Shown here: in pieces, positions 8,121-15,101 of the stretch
How the letters are laid out: each line of letters opens with the position of its first letter
How positions within the stretch are numbered: position 1 is the stretch's first letter
Assembly: GCA_964651495.1 (NCBI GenBank)
Contig: CAZYWP010000061.1
Location: 1 to 17,765, forward strand
Origin: CAZNVB01 sp964651495
GTDB lineage: Bacteria > Acidobacteriota > Aminicenantia > Aminicenantales > UBA8522
DNA: 17,765 nt
Direction: 5' to 3'
Program-made: the position numbers and the translations under genes
Notes under the pieces: model-generated
What the model saw: the letters and a program-made list of their open reading frames with translations, nothing else
Told to the model about the DNA's origin: nothing
The model's database searches: none

Positions 8121-8176
8121 GTTGAATCCAATAGCCCGAAGGAAATCCATATCCTAGGACGCAAAGCCGGGTCAAA
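8121..8176 (+). promoter_or_regulatory. Structured leuS mRNA leader
   Basis: The predicted 5' leader has no Shine-Dalgarno site near the ATG; the only purine-rich stretch (8138-8145) is more than 30 nt away. It can fold: CCC (8135-8137) with GGG (8169-8171), GG (8141-8142) with CC (8167-8168), and UCC (8146-8148) with GGA (8157-8159), leaving AAA and CGCAAAG as unpaired strands. GGACGCAAAGCC (8157-8168) followed by GGGTC is the same string found in the P1 half of cyclic-di-GMP-I (GEMM) aptamers. The second GEMM helix is missing, so I do not call it a riboswitch. It may be a translational control element or chance. Confidence 0.35.
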
Positions 8177-10654
8177 ATGAAAGACGTCTATCCCTTCGCC
8201 GGGGTCGAGGCCAAGTGGCAGAAAATCTGGGAAGAGAAGCGGGTCTTCGAGGCCGTCGATCACGCCCCCAAGGCAAAATATTACTGCCTCGAGATGTATC
8301 CCTATCCCTCGGGACGCATCCACATGGGACACGTCCGGAATTACACCATCGGCGATGTCATCTCCCGCTTCAAGCTCATGAAGGGTTATAACGTCATCCA
8401 CCCGATCGGCTGGGACGCGCTGGGCATGCCGGCGGAAAACGCCGCCATCAAGCACGGCATCCGTCCGCAGACGTGGACCCTCGGCAACATCGCCCACATG
8501 AAAAGGCAGCTGAAGAGTCTCGGCTACAGCTATGACTGGTCGAGAGAAGTCAACACCTGCCTGCCCGAGTATTACAAATGGAACCAGTGGATTTTCCTCA
8601 AGATGTTCGAGCGCGGGCTGGCCTTCCGCCGGAAGAGCTGGGTCAACTGGTGCCCGCAGTGCCGGACCGTCCTGGCCAATGAGCAGGCCGCCGGCGGGGT
8701 CTGCTGGCGCTGCGACAGCGCTGTCGAGCAGAAAGAGATGGAGCACTGGTTTCTCCGAATCACCGAGTATGCGCGCCAGCTCCTCGAAGGCCACGAGCTT
8801 CTCGATAAGTGGCCGGAGCATGTCATCCAGATGCAAAAGAATTGGATCGGCGAGAGCGAGGGCGCGCTCATCTCGTTCCCTCTGGAAGGCTCGTTCCCCG
8901 CGGTCGAGGTCTTCACCACCCGGATCGATACGATCTATGGGGCGACTTTCCTGCTCCTCTCGCCGGAGCATCCGCTCAGCCCGGGGCTGGTCGCCGATTC
9001 TCCGGAAAAAAGCCGGCTGCGGGACGAAATGGTGCGCGACATCCGGGAAGCCCGGATGAAGAAAATGCCGGGACAAGAAGAGAAGCGGGGGATCGATACG
9101 GGGAAGAAAGCGCTCAATCCCTTTTCCGGTGAGAAGGTCCCCCTCTGGATCGCTAACTATGTCCTGATGGATTACGGGACTGGAGCCATCATGGCGGTCC
9201 CGGCGCATGACCAGAGGGATTTCGAGTTCGCCCGGAAATACGACCTTCCCATAAGAGTCGTTATCGCCCCGGAAGACAATCCGGGTTTTGACGGGCCGCT
9301 CGAGCAGGCGATGGAAGCAGACGGCGTCCTCGTAAACTCGGGCCCGTTTTCAGGTTTGCGCTCGCGCGAGGCCATGGACAGGATGGCCGAGTTCGCCCAA
9401 AACGGGGGGTTTGGCCGGAAGAGCACGACGTTCAGGCTTCGGGACTGGGGCATTTCCAGGCAGAGATACTGGGGCACGCCGATCCCCGTGGTCTATTGCC
9501 CGAAATGCGGGATTGTCGGCGTTCCCTATGAGAATCTTCCCGTCGAGCTCCCGCCGGACGTCAAATTCACCGGGGAAGAGGGGTCACCTCTGGAGAGAGC
9601 GGCCGAGTTTGTGAACACGACCTGTCCGATCTGCGGCGGGAAAGCCCGGCGGGAAACGGACACCATGGACACTTTCTTTGATTCGTCGTGGTATTTTTTC
9701 CGCTACACGTCCCCCCATCAGACGGACGCGCCTTTTGACCCCGCGGCGGCGGCCTACTGGCTTCCCGTGGACCTGTATATCGGCGGCGTCGAGCACGCCA
9801 TCCTGCACCTGATCTATGCCCGGTTTTTCACGAAAGTCCTCCGCGACCTCGGGTGCACCCGGGTCGATGAGCCTTTTCCTCATTATCTGGCTCAGGGCAT
9901 GGTAACTAAGGATGGAGCGGCCATGTCCAAGTCCAGGGGAAATGTCGTGGACCCGGATGACATGATCAACGAATACGGGGCCGATGCCCTGCGGCTCTTC
10001 ATCCTGTTCGCCTCGCCGCCGGAGAAGGAATTCGCCTGGGCTGAGGACGGGATCGAGGGATGTTTCCGTTTTCTCAACCGGGTCTGGACGATCGTCGAAG
10101 AGAACAGGGATGTATTTGCCGGGCCGGGGGGCGACGGCCGCCCGCGGGCCGGGGACGGTCAGCCGCTCCTGAAAAAGACTCATCAGACGATCCGCAAGGT
10201 CAGCGAGGACATCGAGAAGCGGTTTCACCTGAACACCGCCATCAGCTCGATCATGGAGCTCTACAATCAGGTCAAAAAAGATAAGGACGATGCCAGGGCG
10301 ACCGGGGAAGGGAAAGCCGTCCTCCGCGCCGCCCTGGAAAGCCTGATCATCCTTCTCTCGCCGTTCACTCCGCATCTCTGCGAAGAGCTCTGGGAAAGGA
10401 CGGGGCACCGGGAAATCCTGGCCCGGTTCCCCTGGCCGGCCTTTGACTCCGAACTGGCCAGCGAGGAGAAGGTGACGGTCGTGGTCCAGATAAACGGCAA
10501 ACTGCGGGATAAATTCGAGGCGGACCCGGGGATCACGGAAGAGGAGATGAGAAGAGCGGCCCTGGACTTGGAGCGGATCCGGGCGCTCATCGGGGGGAAA
10601 ACCGTCCGAAAAGTCATCTGTGTCGAAAACAGATTGGTGAACATCGTCCTCTGA
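8177..10654 (+). CDS. leuS: Leucyl-tRNA synthetase
   Basis: Charges tRNA-Leu with leucine and proofreads the product; cytoplasmic class Ia synthetase. 825 residues is a normal bacterial length. The HIGH-type signature is HMGH (49-52). The zinc-type insertions show WCPQC...CWRC and YCPKC...CPIC pairs. The CP1 editing domain has TTRIDT (247-252; E. coli TTRPDT in the same positions) and GTGAIMAVPAHDQRD, whose Asp is the editing residue, so editing should be active. The KMSKS loop reads AMSKS (582-586): the first Lys is Ala, while the second, catalytically more important Lys is kept. The anticodon-binding domain and the C-terminal VVVQINGKLRDK element follow. The ATG at 8177 is fixed by an in-frame stop at 8132 with no other start between. 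It heads leuS-lptE-holA; lptE begins 5 nt after its stop. Confidence 0.98.
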   Translation: MKDVYPFAGVEAKWQKIWEEKRVFEAVDHAPKAKYYCLEMYPYPSGRIHMGHVRNYTIGDVISRFKLMKGYNVIHPIGWDALGMPAENAAIKHGIRPQTWTLGNIAHMKRQLKSLGYSYDWSREVNTCLPEYYKWNQWIFLKMFERGLAFRRKSWVNWCPQCRTVLANEQAAGGVCWRCDSAVEQKEMEHWFLRITEYARQLLEGHELLDKWPEHVIQMQKNWIGESEGALISFPLEGSFPAVEVFTTRIDTIYGATFLLLSPEHPLSPGLVADSPEKSRLRDEMVRDIREARMKKMPGQEEKRGIDTGKKALNPFSGEKVPLWIANYVLMDYGTGAIMAVPAHDQRDFEFARKYDLPIRVVIAPEDNPGFDGPLEQAMEADGVLVNSGPFSGLRSREAMDRMAEFAQNGGFGRKSTTFRLRDWGISRQRYWGTPIPVVYCPKCGIVGVPYENLPVELPPDVKFTGEEGSPLERAAEFVNTTCPICGGKARRETDTMDTFFDSSWYFFRYTSPHQTDAPFDPAAAAYWLPVDLYIGGVEHAILHLIYARFFTKVLRDLGCTRVDEPFPHYLAQGMVTKDGAAMSKSRGNVVDPDDMINEYGADALRLFILFASPPEKEFAWAEDGIEGCFRFLNRVWTIVEENRDVFAGPGGDGRPRAGDGQPLLKKTHQTIRKVSEDIEKRFHLNTAISSIMELYNQVKKDKDDARATGEGKAVLRAALESLIILLSPFTPHLCEELWERTGHREILARFPWPAFDSELASEEKVTVVVQINGKLRDKFEADPGITEEEMRRAALDLERIRALIGGKTVRKVICVENRLVNIVL

Positions 10655-10659
10655 TCGCC

Positions 10660-11175
10660 ATGGAATTGAAGAAAATCATCAGCGCCGCGGCCGCCTGCCT
10701 GTTCCTTATCCACTGCGGCTATCGGCTGCGCGGGACGGGGAGTTTCCTTCCCCCGAATATCAAGACGGTCAGTGTCCCGATGTTCAAGAACATGACCACG
10801 AGGTTCGAACTGGACGTCAAGCTGACCCAGGGCGTGATCGACGAGCTGGTCGCCCGGGGCAAGGTGGAAGTGACGGGAGATTCAGGGAGTGCCGACGCGA
10901 TCCTGGTTGGTGAGATCACCGCCTTCAACGTCAACCCGATCGCCTTTTCCGATCAGAACACGGCCGATCGCTACAACATCACCATCGTCGCCAAGATCGT
11001 CCTCCGGGACGTCGCCAACCAGAGGGTCATTTTTTCCAACCCCTCGTATGTCTATCAGGACGAGTACGAAGTCCCGCAGGGGACGAGTTTCGAAACCTGG
11101 GAGACGCAGGCGCTCAGCAAGGTCGCCGAGAAATTCGCCCGCAGCCTAGTCAGCACCCTGCTCGAAGGATTCTGA
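10660..11175 (+). CDS. lptE: LPS-assembly lipoprotein LptE-like
   Basis: A 171-residue protein with a lipoprotein signal ending in LFLIHC, the lipidated Cys at position 19, followed by GYRLRG, as in LptE proteins (CGYxLRG). LptE plugs the LptD barrel and helps insert lipopolysaccharide in the outer membrane, so it points to a diderm envelope. The body contains the family pattern of a short strand (IKTVSVPMFKN), a helix (FELDVKLTQGVIDELVARG), a V-x-G-E-I strand and a C-terminal helix. The family diverges strongly in sequence, so the call rests on this layout and on the position directly between leuS and holA, a gene order shared with many Gram-negative bacteria. The ATG is 5 nt after leuS without a clear ribosome-binding site, implying translational coupling. 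Confidence 0.85.
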   Translation: MELKKIISAAAACLFLIHCGYRLRGTGSFLPPNIKTVSVPMFKNMTTRFELDVKLTQGVIDELVARGKVEVTGDSGSADAILVGEITAFNVNPIAFSDQNTADRYNITIVAKIVLRDVANQRVIFSNPSYVYQDEYEVPQGTSFETWETQALSKVAEKFARSLVSTLLEGF

Positions 11176-11176
11176 G

Positions 11177-12277
11177 ATGGAAATCGACGGCCGGCGGGAT
11201 CTGGCTGCTCGGAGGGGCCAGCCGGCGTCGTGCTATGTTTTTTACGGCGAGGAGAGGTACCTCGCCGAGCAGTTCGTCCTCGAACTCCGGACCTCGCTCA
11301 TGACCCCGGATGCCACGGTTTTCAACGTGGAGAGGTTCGACCTCGAAGAAACCCGCTGGGCGGACATCATCGACACGGCGCGGACAGCGCCGTTTTTTTT
11401 CTCCCCCTGGCAAATCGTCGTCGCCGAGGTCTCCGGCGAGGCCAAGGGAAAGCTCTCCTCGCTCGAGGAAAAGATTATCAAGGATTATTGCCTTTCCCCA
11501 TCCTCCCGGACGGTCCTGGTCATCATCGTCTCCGGGAGGGTCAAGAAGTCCCATCCGCTGGTGAAATTTCTCGGCTCCCTGCCGTCCTCTTCCATCGTCC
11601 TCAAGGAAATTAAGCCCCTCCGGGAAGGGCCGCTGCTGGCCTGGATGGACCGGAGGCTCGGGGCTCACGGCAAATCGGCGACACCAGAAGCCGCCGGCAG
11701 GCTGGCGGAAATCATCGACAACGACCTGCAGAGGGTCGATAACGAGCTGCTCAAGATCGTGTCCTTTGTCGGCGACCGGAAGGTCATCGACGTTGAGGAC
11801 GTCCACCAGGTTTGCGACTGGACGAGGAGTTTTTTCCACTGGGAGCTGTCCAACAGCCTGGAAAAGGCCGATCGGGACCAGTTGCTCGTCGTCCTCAATC
11901 AGTTTTTCAAGGAAGGGGAGGAGCCGGAGTACATCCTGGGGACCATGGCCAGCTTTTTCCGGAATATCCTGCTGGCCAAAGTCTGGCTCAAGGAAAACCG
12001 GGACCGGAAGGAAATTTTCGCCCAGATCATGCCCCAGATTCAGGAACGCTTCAGGGATCTTTATATGTCCAGGTTCAGGGAGTTTTTCTCCCTGGTGGGG
12101 GACATCTCCGAAAAGGACCTGAACTGGTTTCTCGCCGAGTTGGAGAGGATTGACCTGGCGATCAAGACAACGGAAGTCTCGCCCCAGATCATGCTGGAGC
12201 GCTTTGTTTTCGATTACTGCGGAAGGCGAAGCCGGCCCCGGGAGAAGCCCGGGTTCACTTGGAGGGGGAAGGGGTGA
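11177..12277 (+). CDS. holA: DNA polymerase III delta subunit
   Basis: Delta opens the sliding clamp within the clamp-loader complex. The 366-residue protein begins with the typical YVFYGEERYLAEQFVLELR strand-helix element (about 20-38), followed by an AAA+-like but Walker-less fold with PFFFSPWQIVVAEV, the TVLVIIVSG strand, and a helical middle (LAEIIDNDLQRVDNELLKI, about 177-195) characteristic of HolA. The C-terminal helical collar contains FFRNILLAKVW and LERIDLAIKTTE. The start overlaps nothing: the lptE stop and this ATG are separated by a single G (TGAGATG). Its last 23 bp overlap the end of rpsT on the opposite strand, leaving no room for an independent terminator. Confidence 0.92.
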   Translation: MEIDGRRDLAARRGQPASCYVFYGEERYLAEQFVLELRTSLMTPDATVFNVERFDLEETRWADIIDTARTAPFFFSPWQIVVAEVSGEAKGKLSSLEEKIIKDYCLSPSSRTVLVIIVSGRVKKSHPLVKFLGSLPSSSIVLKEIKPLREGPLLAWMDRRLGAHGKSATPEAAGRLAEIIDNDLQRVDNELLKIVSFVGDRKVIDVEDVHQVCDWTRSFFHWELSNSLEKADRDQLLVVLNQFFKEGEEPEYILGTMASFFRNILLAKVWLKENRDRKEIFAQIMPQIQERFRDLYMSRFREFFSLVGDISEKDLNWFLAELERIDLAIKTTEVSPQIMLERFVFDYCGRRSRPREKPGFTWRGKG

Positions 12278-12533
12278 TCAATTCCACCTGGCGGCTGAGG
12301 CGCGATTTCGTCCGGGCGCCCTTGTTCTCGTGGATTGACCCTTTCTTGACCGATTTGTCGATCAGGGAGACAGTCTTGGGAAGGAGTTTCTGAGCCGTCT
12401 CCTTGTCCTTTTGCTGGATGGCCTCCCTGAGCTTTTTGACCTGAGTGCGCAGGCTCGCTTTATTTTTTCTCTGGAGAGCATTCCGGCGGAGGCTGCGGCG
12501 GTGCTGCCGGACGGCGGAAGGATGTTGAGCCAT
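12255..12533 (-). CDS. rpsT: Ribosomal protein S20
   Basis: A primary 16S rRNA-binding protein of the small ribosomal subunit. The 92-residue, very basic sequence has the S20 pattern: N-terminal SAVRQHRRSLRRNALQR, then SLRTQVKKLREAIQQKDK, and the IDKSVKKGSIHENKGARTKSRLSR element near the end. The C-terminus runs about ten residues past the usual end (ELITPSPSK), and that extension is exactly the part that overlaps holA on the other strand. The ATG at 12533 has a strong AAGGAG 6-7 nt upstream and its own promoter, so it is expressed independently of the neighbouring genes. It is divergent from dtd. Confidence 0.96.
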   Translation of the reverse strand: MAQHPSAVRQHRRSLRRNALQRKNKASLRTQVKKLREAIQQKDKETAQKLLPKTVSLIDKSVKKGSIHENKGARTKSRLSRQVELITPSPSK

Positions 12534-12539
12534 TTAGTA

Positions 12540-12545
12540 CTCCTT
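12540..12545 (-). promoter_or_regulatory. Shine-Dalgarno site of rpsT
   Basis: AAGGAG on the minus strand, six bases (12534-12539) before the ATG at 12533. It confirms the rpsT start and is one of the strongest ribosome-binding sites here. Confidence 0.8.
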
Positions 12546-12558
12546 ATAACGGACAGTT

Positions 12559-12587
12559 ATGATAGAATAGACGCGCTCCAAAGTCAA
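12559..12587 (-). promoter_or_regulatory. Sigma70-type promoter of rpsT
   Basis: On the minus strand TTGACT (12582-12587), a 17-nt spacer, and TATCAT (12559-12564). Transcription should start near 12552, leaving a leader of about 18 nt that contains the Shine-Dalgarno site. The -35 sequence is identical to that of the leuS promoter. No comparable plus-strand promoter for dtd was seen in the same interval. Confidence 0.8.
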
Positions 12588-12600
12588 CGGCGGTCAGCGG

Positions 12601-13068
12601 ATGAAAATCGTCCTGCAGCGGGTTAAAGAGGCCTCGGTCGAGGTGGGGGGGCGAATCGTCGGGCGGATCGGGCGGGGGATTTGCCTGCTCGTCGGCGTGG
12701 AGAAGGGCGACGCCCGAGAAGACGCCGAAGCGCTGGCCGGGAAGGTGACCGAGCTCCGCATTTTCCCCGACCGGGAAGACAAGATGAACCTTTCACTGGC
12801 CGAAGTCGGGGGAGAGGTGCTGGCGGTTTCCCAGTTCACCCTGGCCGGCTCGACCAAAAAGGGTCGGCGGCCGAGCTTCGATGGGGCGGAAGAACCGGTG
12901 AGGGCGGAAGAGCTGTTCCGCCATTTCTGCGAATCGATCCGGAAGAGTGGCTTCCGGGTCGAGACCGGGGTCTTCCAGGCAGCTATGAATGTGCACTTGA
13001 CCAACGATGGGCCGGTGACATTCGTCCTGGATTCGAAAAAGGGAGAGTCGGGCCCGGTCAACCGCTGA
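12601..13068 (+). CDS. dtd: D-aminoacyl-tRNA deacylase
   Basis: Hydrolyses D-amino acids (and glycine mischarged on tRNA-Ala) from tRNA, a cytoplasmic proofreading step. The 155-residue sequence aligns along its whole length with the DTD family: MKIVLQRVKEASVEV at the start, KMNLSL, SQFTL (77-81) and NDGPVT (135-140), which carries the Gly-cis-Pro pair (137-138) that enters the partner active site and rejects L-amino acids. All recognition motifs are intact. The ATG has no convincing Shine-Dalgarno site. It diverges from rpsT, and its final 11 bp overlap the end of the HEAT-repeat gene on the other strand. A proofreading deacylase near leuS is a functional match but may be coincidental. Confidence 0.97.
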   Translation: MKIVLQRVKEASVEVGGRIVGRIGRGICLLVGVEKGDAREDAEALAGKVTELRIFPDREDKMNLSLAEVGGEVLAVSQFTLAGSTKKGRRPSFDGAEEPVRAEELFRHFCESIRKSGFRVETGVFQAAMNVHLTNDGPVTFVLDSKKGESGPVNR

Positions 13069-13837
13069 ACCGGACGCGGCTGGTCTTGCGCAAAGCCTCG
13101 GCCGCCGCCTGACGGACGTAGGCGCTCTCATCTTTGGTCAGTTTGACCAGGATGCCGACGGCCTCCTGTCCGCCGATCTCCCCCAGGGCCTCGGCCGCGC
13201 TGCGGCGAACCTCGACGTTGGGGTCGCCCGTGACCTTGGCGATGGCCGCCAGGGCTTGAGACTCCTTCCTGAGGGAGAGGACCTTCAGCACTGAGCTCTT
13301 GACATACCAGGGGGACTGATGGAGCTTTTCTAGAAACGGGGCCAGGTTCCAGATCTCCCTGCGGCTCAGCTCTTTGATCACGAAATCCCGGTTCGTCTCG
13401 CAGGGGTCCTTCAGGGCGTCGAGCAGTACCCTGAGAATCCAGGGCGCCTTGAGCCTGGCGATGGCCTTGAGAATCTTGAGACGTCTCTCCTTGTCCGAGA
13501 GCGAACGAAGTTTCCTCAGCACGGCGTCGGCGTAGTAGCCGTTCTTCTTCTCTTTTTCTTCGAATTCCTTGACGGCCCGCCGGGCGGCGTTGGCGATGGC
13601 CCGGAAATCGTCTGTCAGATATGCCTGATAGACATCGGATTCCTGGAAAGAAGCCTCGCGCAGGAACTTCAGGACCGTGGCCTTGACCAGCGGCGATGAA
13701 TCTTCCTCTTTCAAAATGGAAAGCAGGAAGACGATCCGGTCCTCATGGCCGAGGCTGTCGATATGAGTGTAGAGAAAGCGGATCTTCTCCTGTGGCGGGA
13801 GAGGAACGAACTGTGCCGAGAATTCCTCCAGGGTCAT
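13058..13837 (-). CDS. HEAT-repeat protein
   Basis: A 259-residue, mostly alpha-helical protein with no signal peptide or membrane segment. The C-terminal part (about 190-255) shows two clear HEAT/PBS-lyase-like repeats, each with the pattern D-x-x-x-x-V-R-x-x-A-A-E-A-L, and weaker helical-hairpin repeats cover most of the rest. Such proteins are usually scaffolds that bind partner proteins; no catalytic motif is visible and no specific role can be given. The start is 25 nt after the ribBA stop, so it is probably the last gene of the ftsY-rib transcript. The upstream region has only a poor ribosome-binding site (AGAG). It ends convergently with dtd, overlapping it by 11 bp. Confidence 0.85.
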   Translation of the reverse strand: MTLEEFSAQFVPLPPQEKIRFLYTHIDSLGHEDRIVFLLSILKEEDSSPLVKATVLKFLREASFQESDVYQAYLTDDFRAIANAARRAVKEFEEKEKKNGYYADAVLRKLRSLSDKERRLKILKAIARLKAPWILRVLLDALKDPCETNRDFVIKELSRREIWNLAPFLEKLHQSPWYVKSSVLKVLSLRKESQALAAIAKVTGDPNVEVRRSAAEALGEIGGQEAVGILVKLTKDESAYVRQAAAEALRKTSRVRFSG

Positions 13838-13862
13838 CGCCGCTCTAACAATAAAATCGCGA

Positions 13863-15080
13863 TCAGACCATATCCAGGATATGGCCCAGTTTTTCTTTCT
13901 TTGTTTTCAAGTATTTCAGGTTCGTCCGGTTGGGCGGGACCTCGATGGGCACCCGGTCCACGATCTCCAGCCCGTAGCCGGTCAAGCCGATAAACTTGCG
14001 CGGGTTGTTGGTCATCAGCCTGATCTTCTTGACCCCCAAAGCAACCAGGATCTGGGCCCCGATCCCGTAATCCCTCTGGTCCGGTTTGAAGCCCAGCTTG
14101 CGGTTGGCCTCTACGGTGTCTTCGCCCTGGTCCTGGATCGCATAGGCCCGGATCTTGTTGGTCAGGCCGATCCCGCGGCCCTCCTGGTTGAGGATGTAGA
14201 GAATGATGCCCCGGCCTTCATTCTCGATTATTTCCATGGCCCGGCGGAGCTGCTCTCCGCAGTCGCAGCGGCTCGAGCCGAACGTATCGCCCGTCAGGCA
14301 TTGGGAGTGGGCCCGGACAAGAATCGGAGCGTCTTTTTCGATAGCCCCCTTGACCAGGGCAACATGGTTCTCGCCGCGGATGGTGTCCTCGAACACGAAG
14401 ATGCGGAAATGACCGTGCGCCGTCGGAAGGTCCGCCTCATCGATCTTATTGACCAGGCTCTCGTGTTTCATCCTGTATTGGATGAGTCCGGCGATGGTCA
14501 GGACGGGGATGCCGTGGGTTGCGCTGAACTTTTCGAGCTGGGGCAGCCGGGCCATGGTCCCGTCCTCGTTCATGATTTCGCAGATGACTCCGGCCGGGGC
14601 AAGCCCGGCCAACCTGGCCAGGTCGACCGCCGCTTCGGTTTGCCCCGCCCTGGCCAGGACGCCACCCTCTTTGGCCTGGAGAGGGAAAATATGCCCCGGC
14701 CGAACCAGGTCCGCCGGCCGGGTCGTCGGGGCGATCGCGGCCTCGATGGTCCTGGCGCGGTCGAAAGCGGAGATGCCGGTGCTCACGCCGTCCTTGGCGT
14801 CGATGGATACGGTAAAGGCGGTTTCAAAACGCGAGGTGTTCTCTCCGACCATCAGGGGAAGGTGGAGTTCTTCCACTCGCTGCCTGGTCAGGGGCAGGCA
14901 GATGAGCCCGCGGCCGTAGCGGCTCATGAAATTGATGATCTTGGGCGTGACTTTCTCGGCCGCAACCATGAGGTCGCCTTCGTTTTCCCGGTCTTCATCG
15001 TCGACGATGATGATCATCCGGCCGTCCCGGACGGCCTCGATGGCTTGCTCGACTGTGGCTATTTTGGATTCCCTGTCCAT
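13863..15080 (-). CDS. ribBA: Bifunctional DHBP synthase / GTP cyclohydrolase II
   Basis: A 405-residue fusion supplying both precursors of riboflavin. The N-terminal half (1-203) matches 3,4-dihydroxy-2-butanone-4-phosphate synthase, with DDEDRENEGDL (27-37), STGISAFDR, RPGHIFPL (127-134) and CEIMNEDGTMA. However, the normally invariant R-x-G-H-T-E-A reads RAGQTEA: Gln147 (codon CAA at 14640-14642) replaces the His equivalent to E. coli His153, a metal ligand. The C-terminal half (about 208-405) is GTP cyclohydrolase II with zinc ligands Cys261, Cys272 and Cys274, the NQEGRGIGL loop (298-306) and DQRDYGIGAQ (334-343); Glu is Gln in HSQCLTGD. GCH II looks functional; DHBP synthase activity is uncertain. 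It follows ribE by 21 nt without a clear ribosome-binding site. Confidence 0.95.
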   Translation of the reverse strand: MDRESKIATVEQAIEAVRDGRMIIIVDDEDRENEGDLMVAAEKVTPKIINFMSRYGRGLICLPLTRQRVEELHLPLMVGENTSRFETAFTVSIDAKDGVSTGISAFDRARTIEAAIAPTTRPADLVRPGHIFPLQAKEGGVLARAGQTEAAVDLARLAGLAPAGVICEIMNEDGTMARLPQLEKFSATHGIPVLTIAGLIQYRMKHESLVNKIDEADLPTAHGHFRIFVFEDTIRGENHVALVKGAIEKDAPILVRAHSQCLTGDTFGSSRCDCGEQLRRAMEIIENEGRGIILYILNQEGRGIGLTNKIRAYAIQDQGEDTVEANRKLGFKPDQRDYGIGAQILVALGVKKIRLMTNNPRKFIGLTGYGLEIVDRVPIEVPPNRTNLKYLKTKKEKLGHILDMV

Positions 15081-15101
15081 TGGAGCGTCTGCGGCAGTCT
15101 T

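Noticed and set aside
8001..8176. Cobalamin riboswitch upstream of the B12-type importer
   Set aside because: Neither strand shows the B12-box-like conserved core, and the space is too short once both promoters are placed.
8121..8176. T-box leader for leuS
   Set aside because: No T-box sequence or stem I, and the leader is far too short.
8121..8176. Complete cyclic-di-GMP-I riboswitch
   Set aside because: Only the P1-like half can be drawn; the second helix and its conserved bases are absent, so it is reported only as a resemblance.
8018..9208. Minus-strand open frame of 396 codons
   Set aside because: Antisense to the leuS promoter, leader and 5' half; the Asp/Arg/Leu-rich product matches no family.
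9584..10408. Minus-strand open frame of 274 codons
   Set aside because: Antisense to the 3' half of leuS, with no domain.
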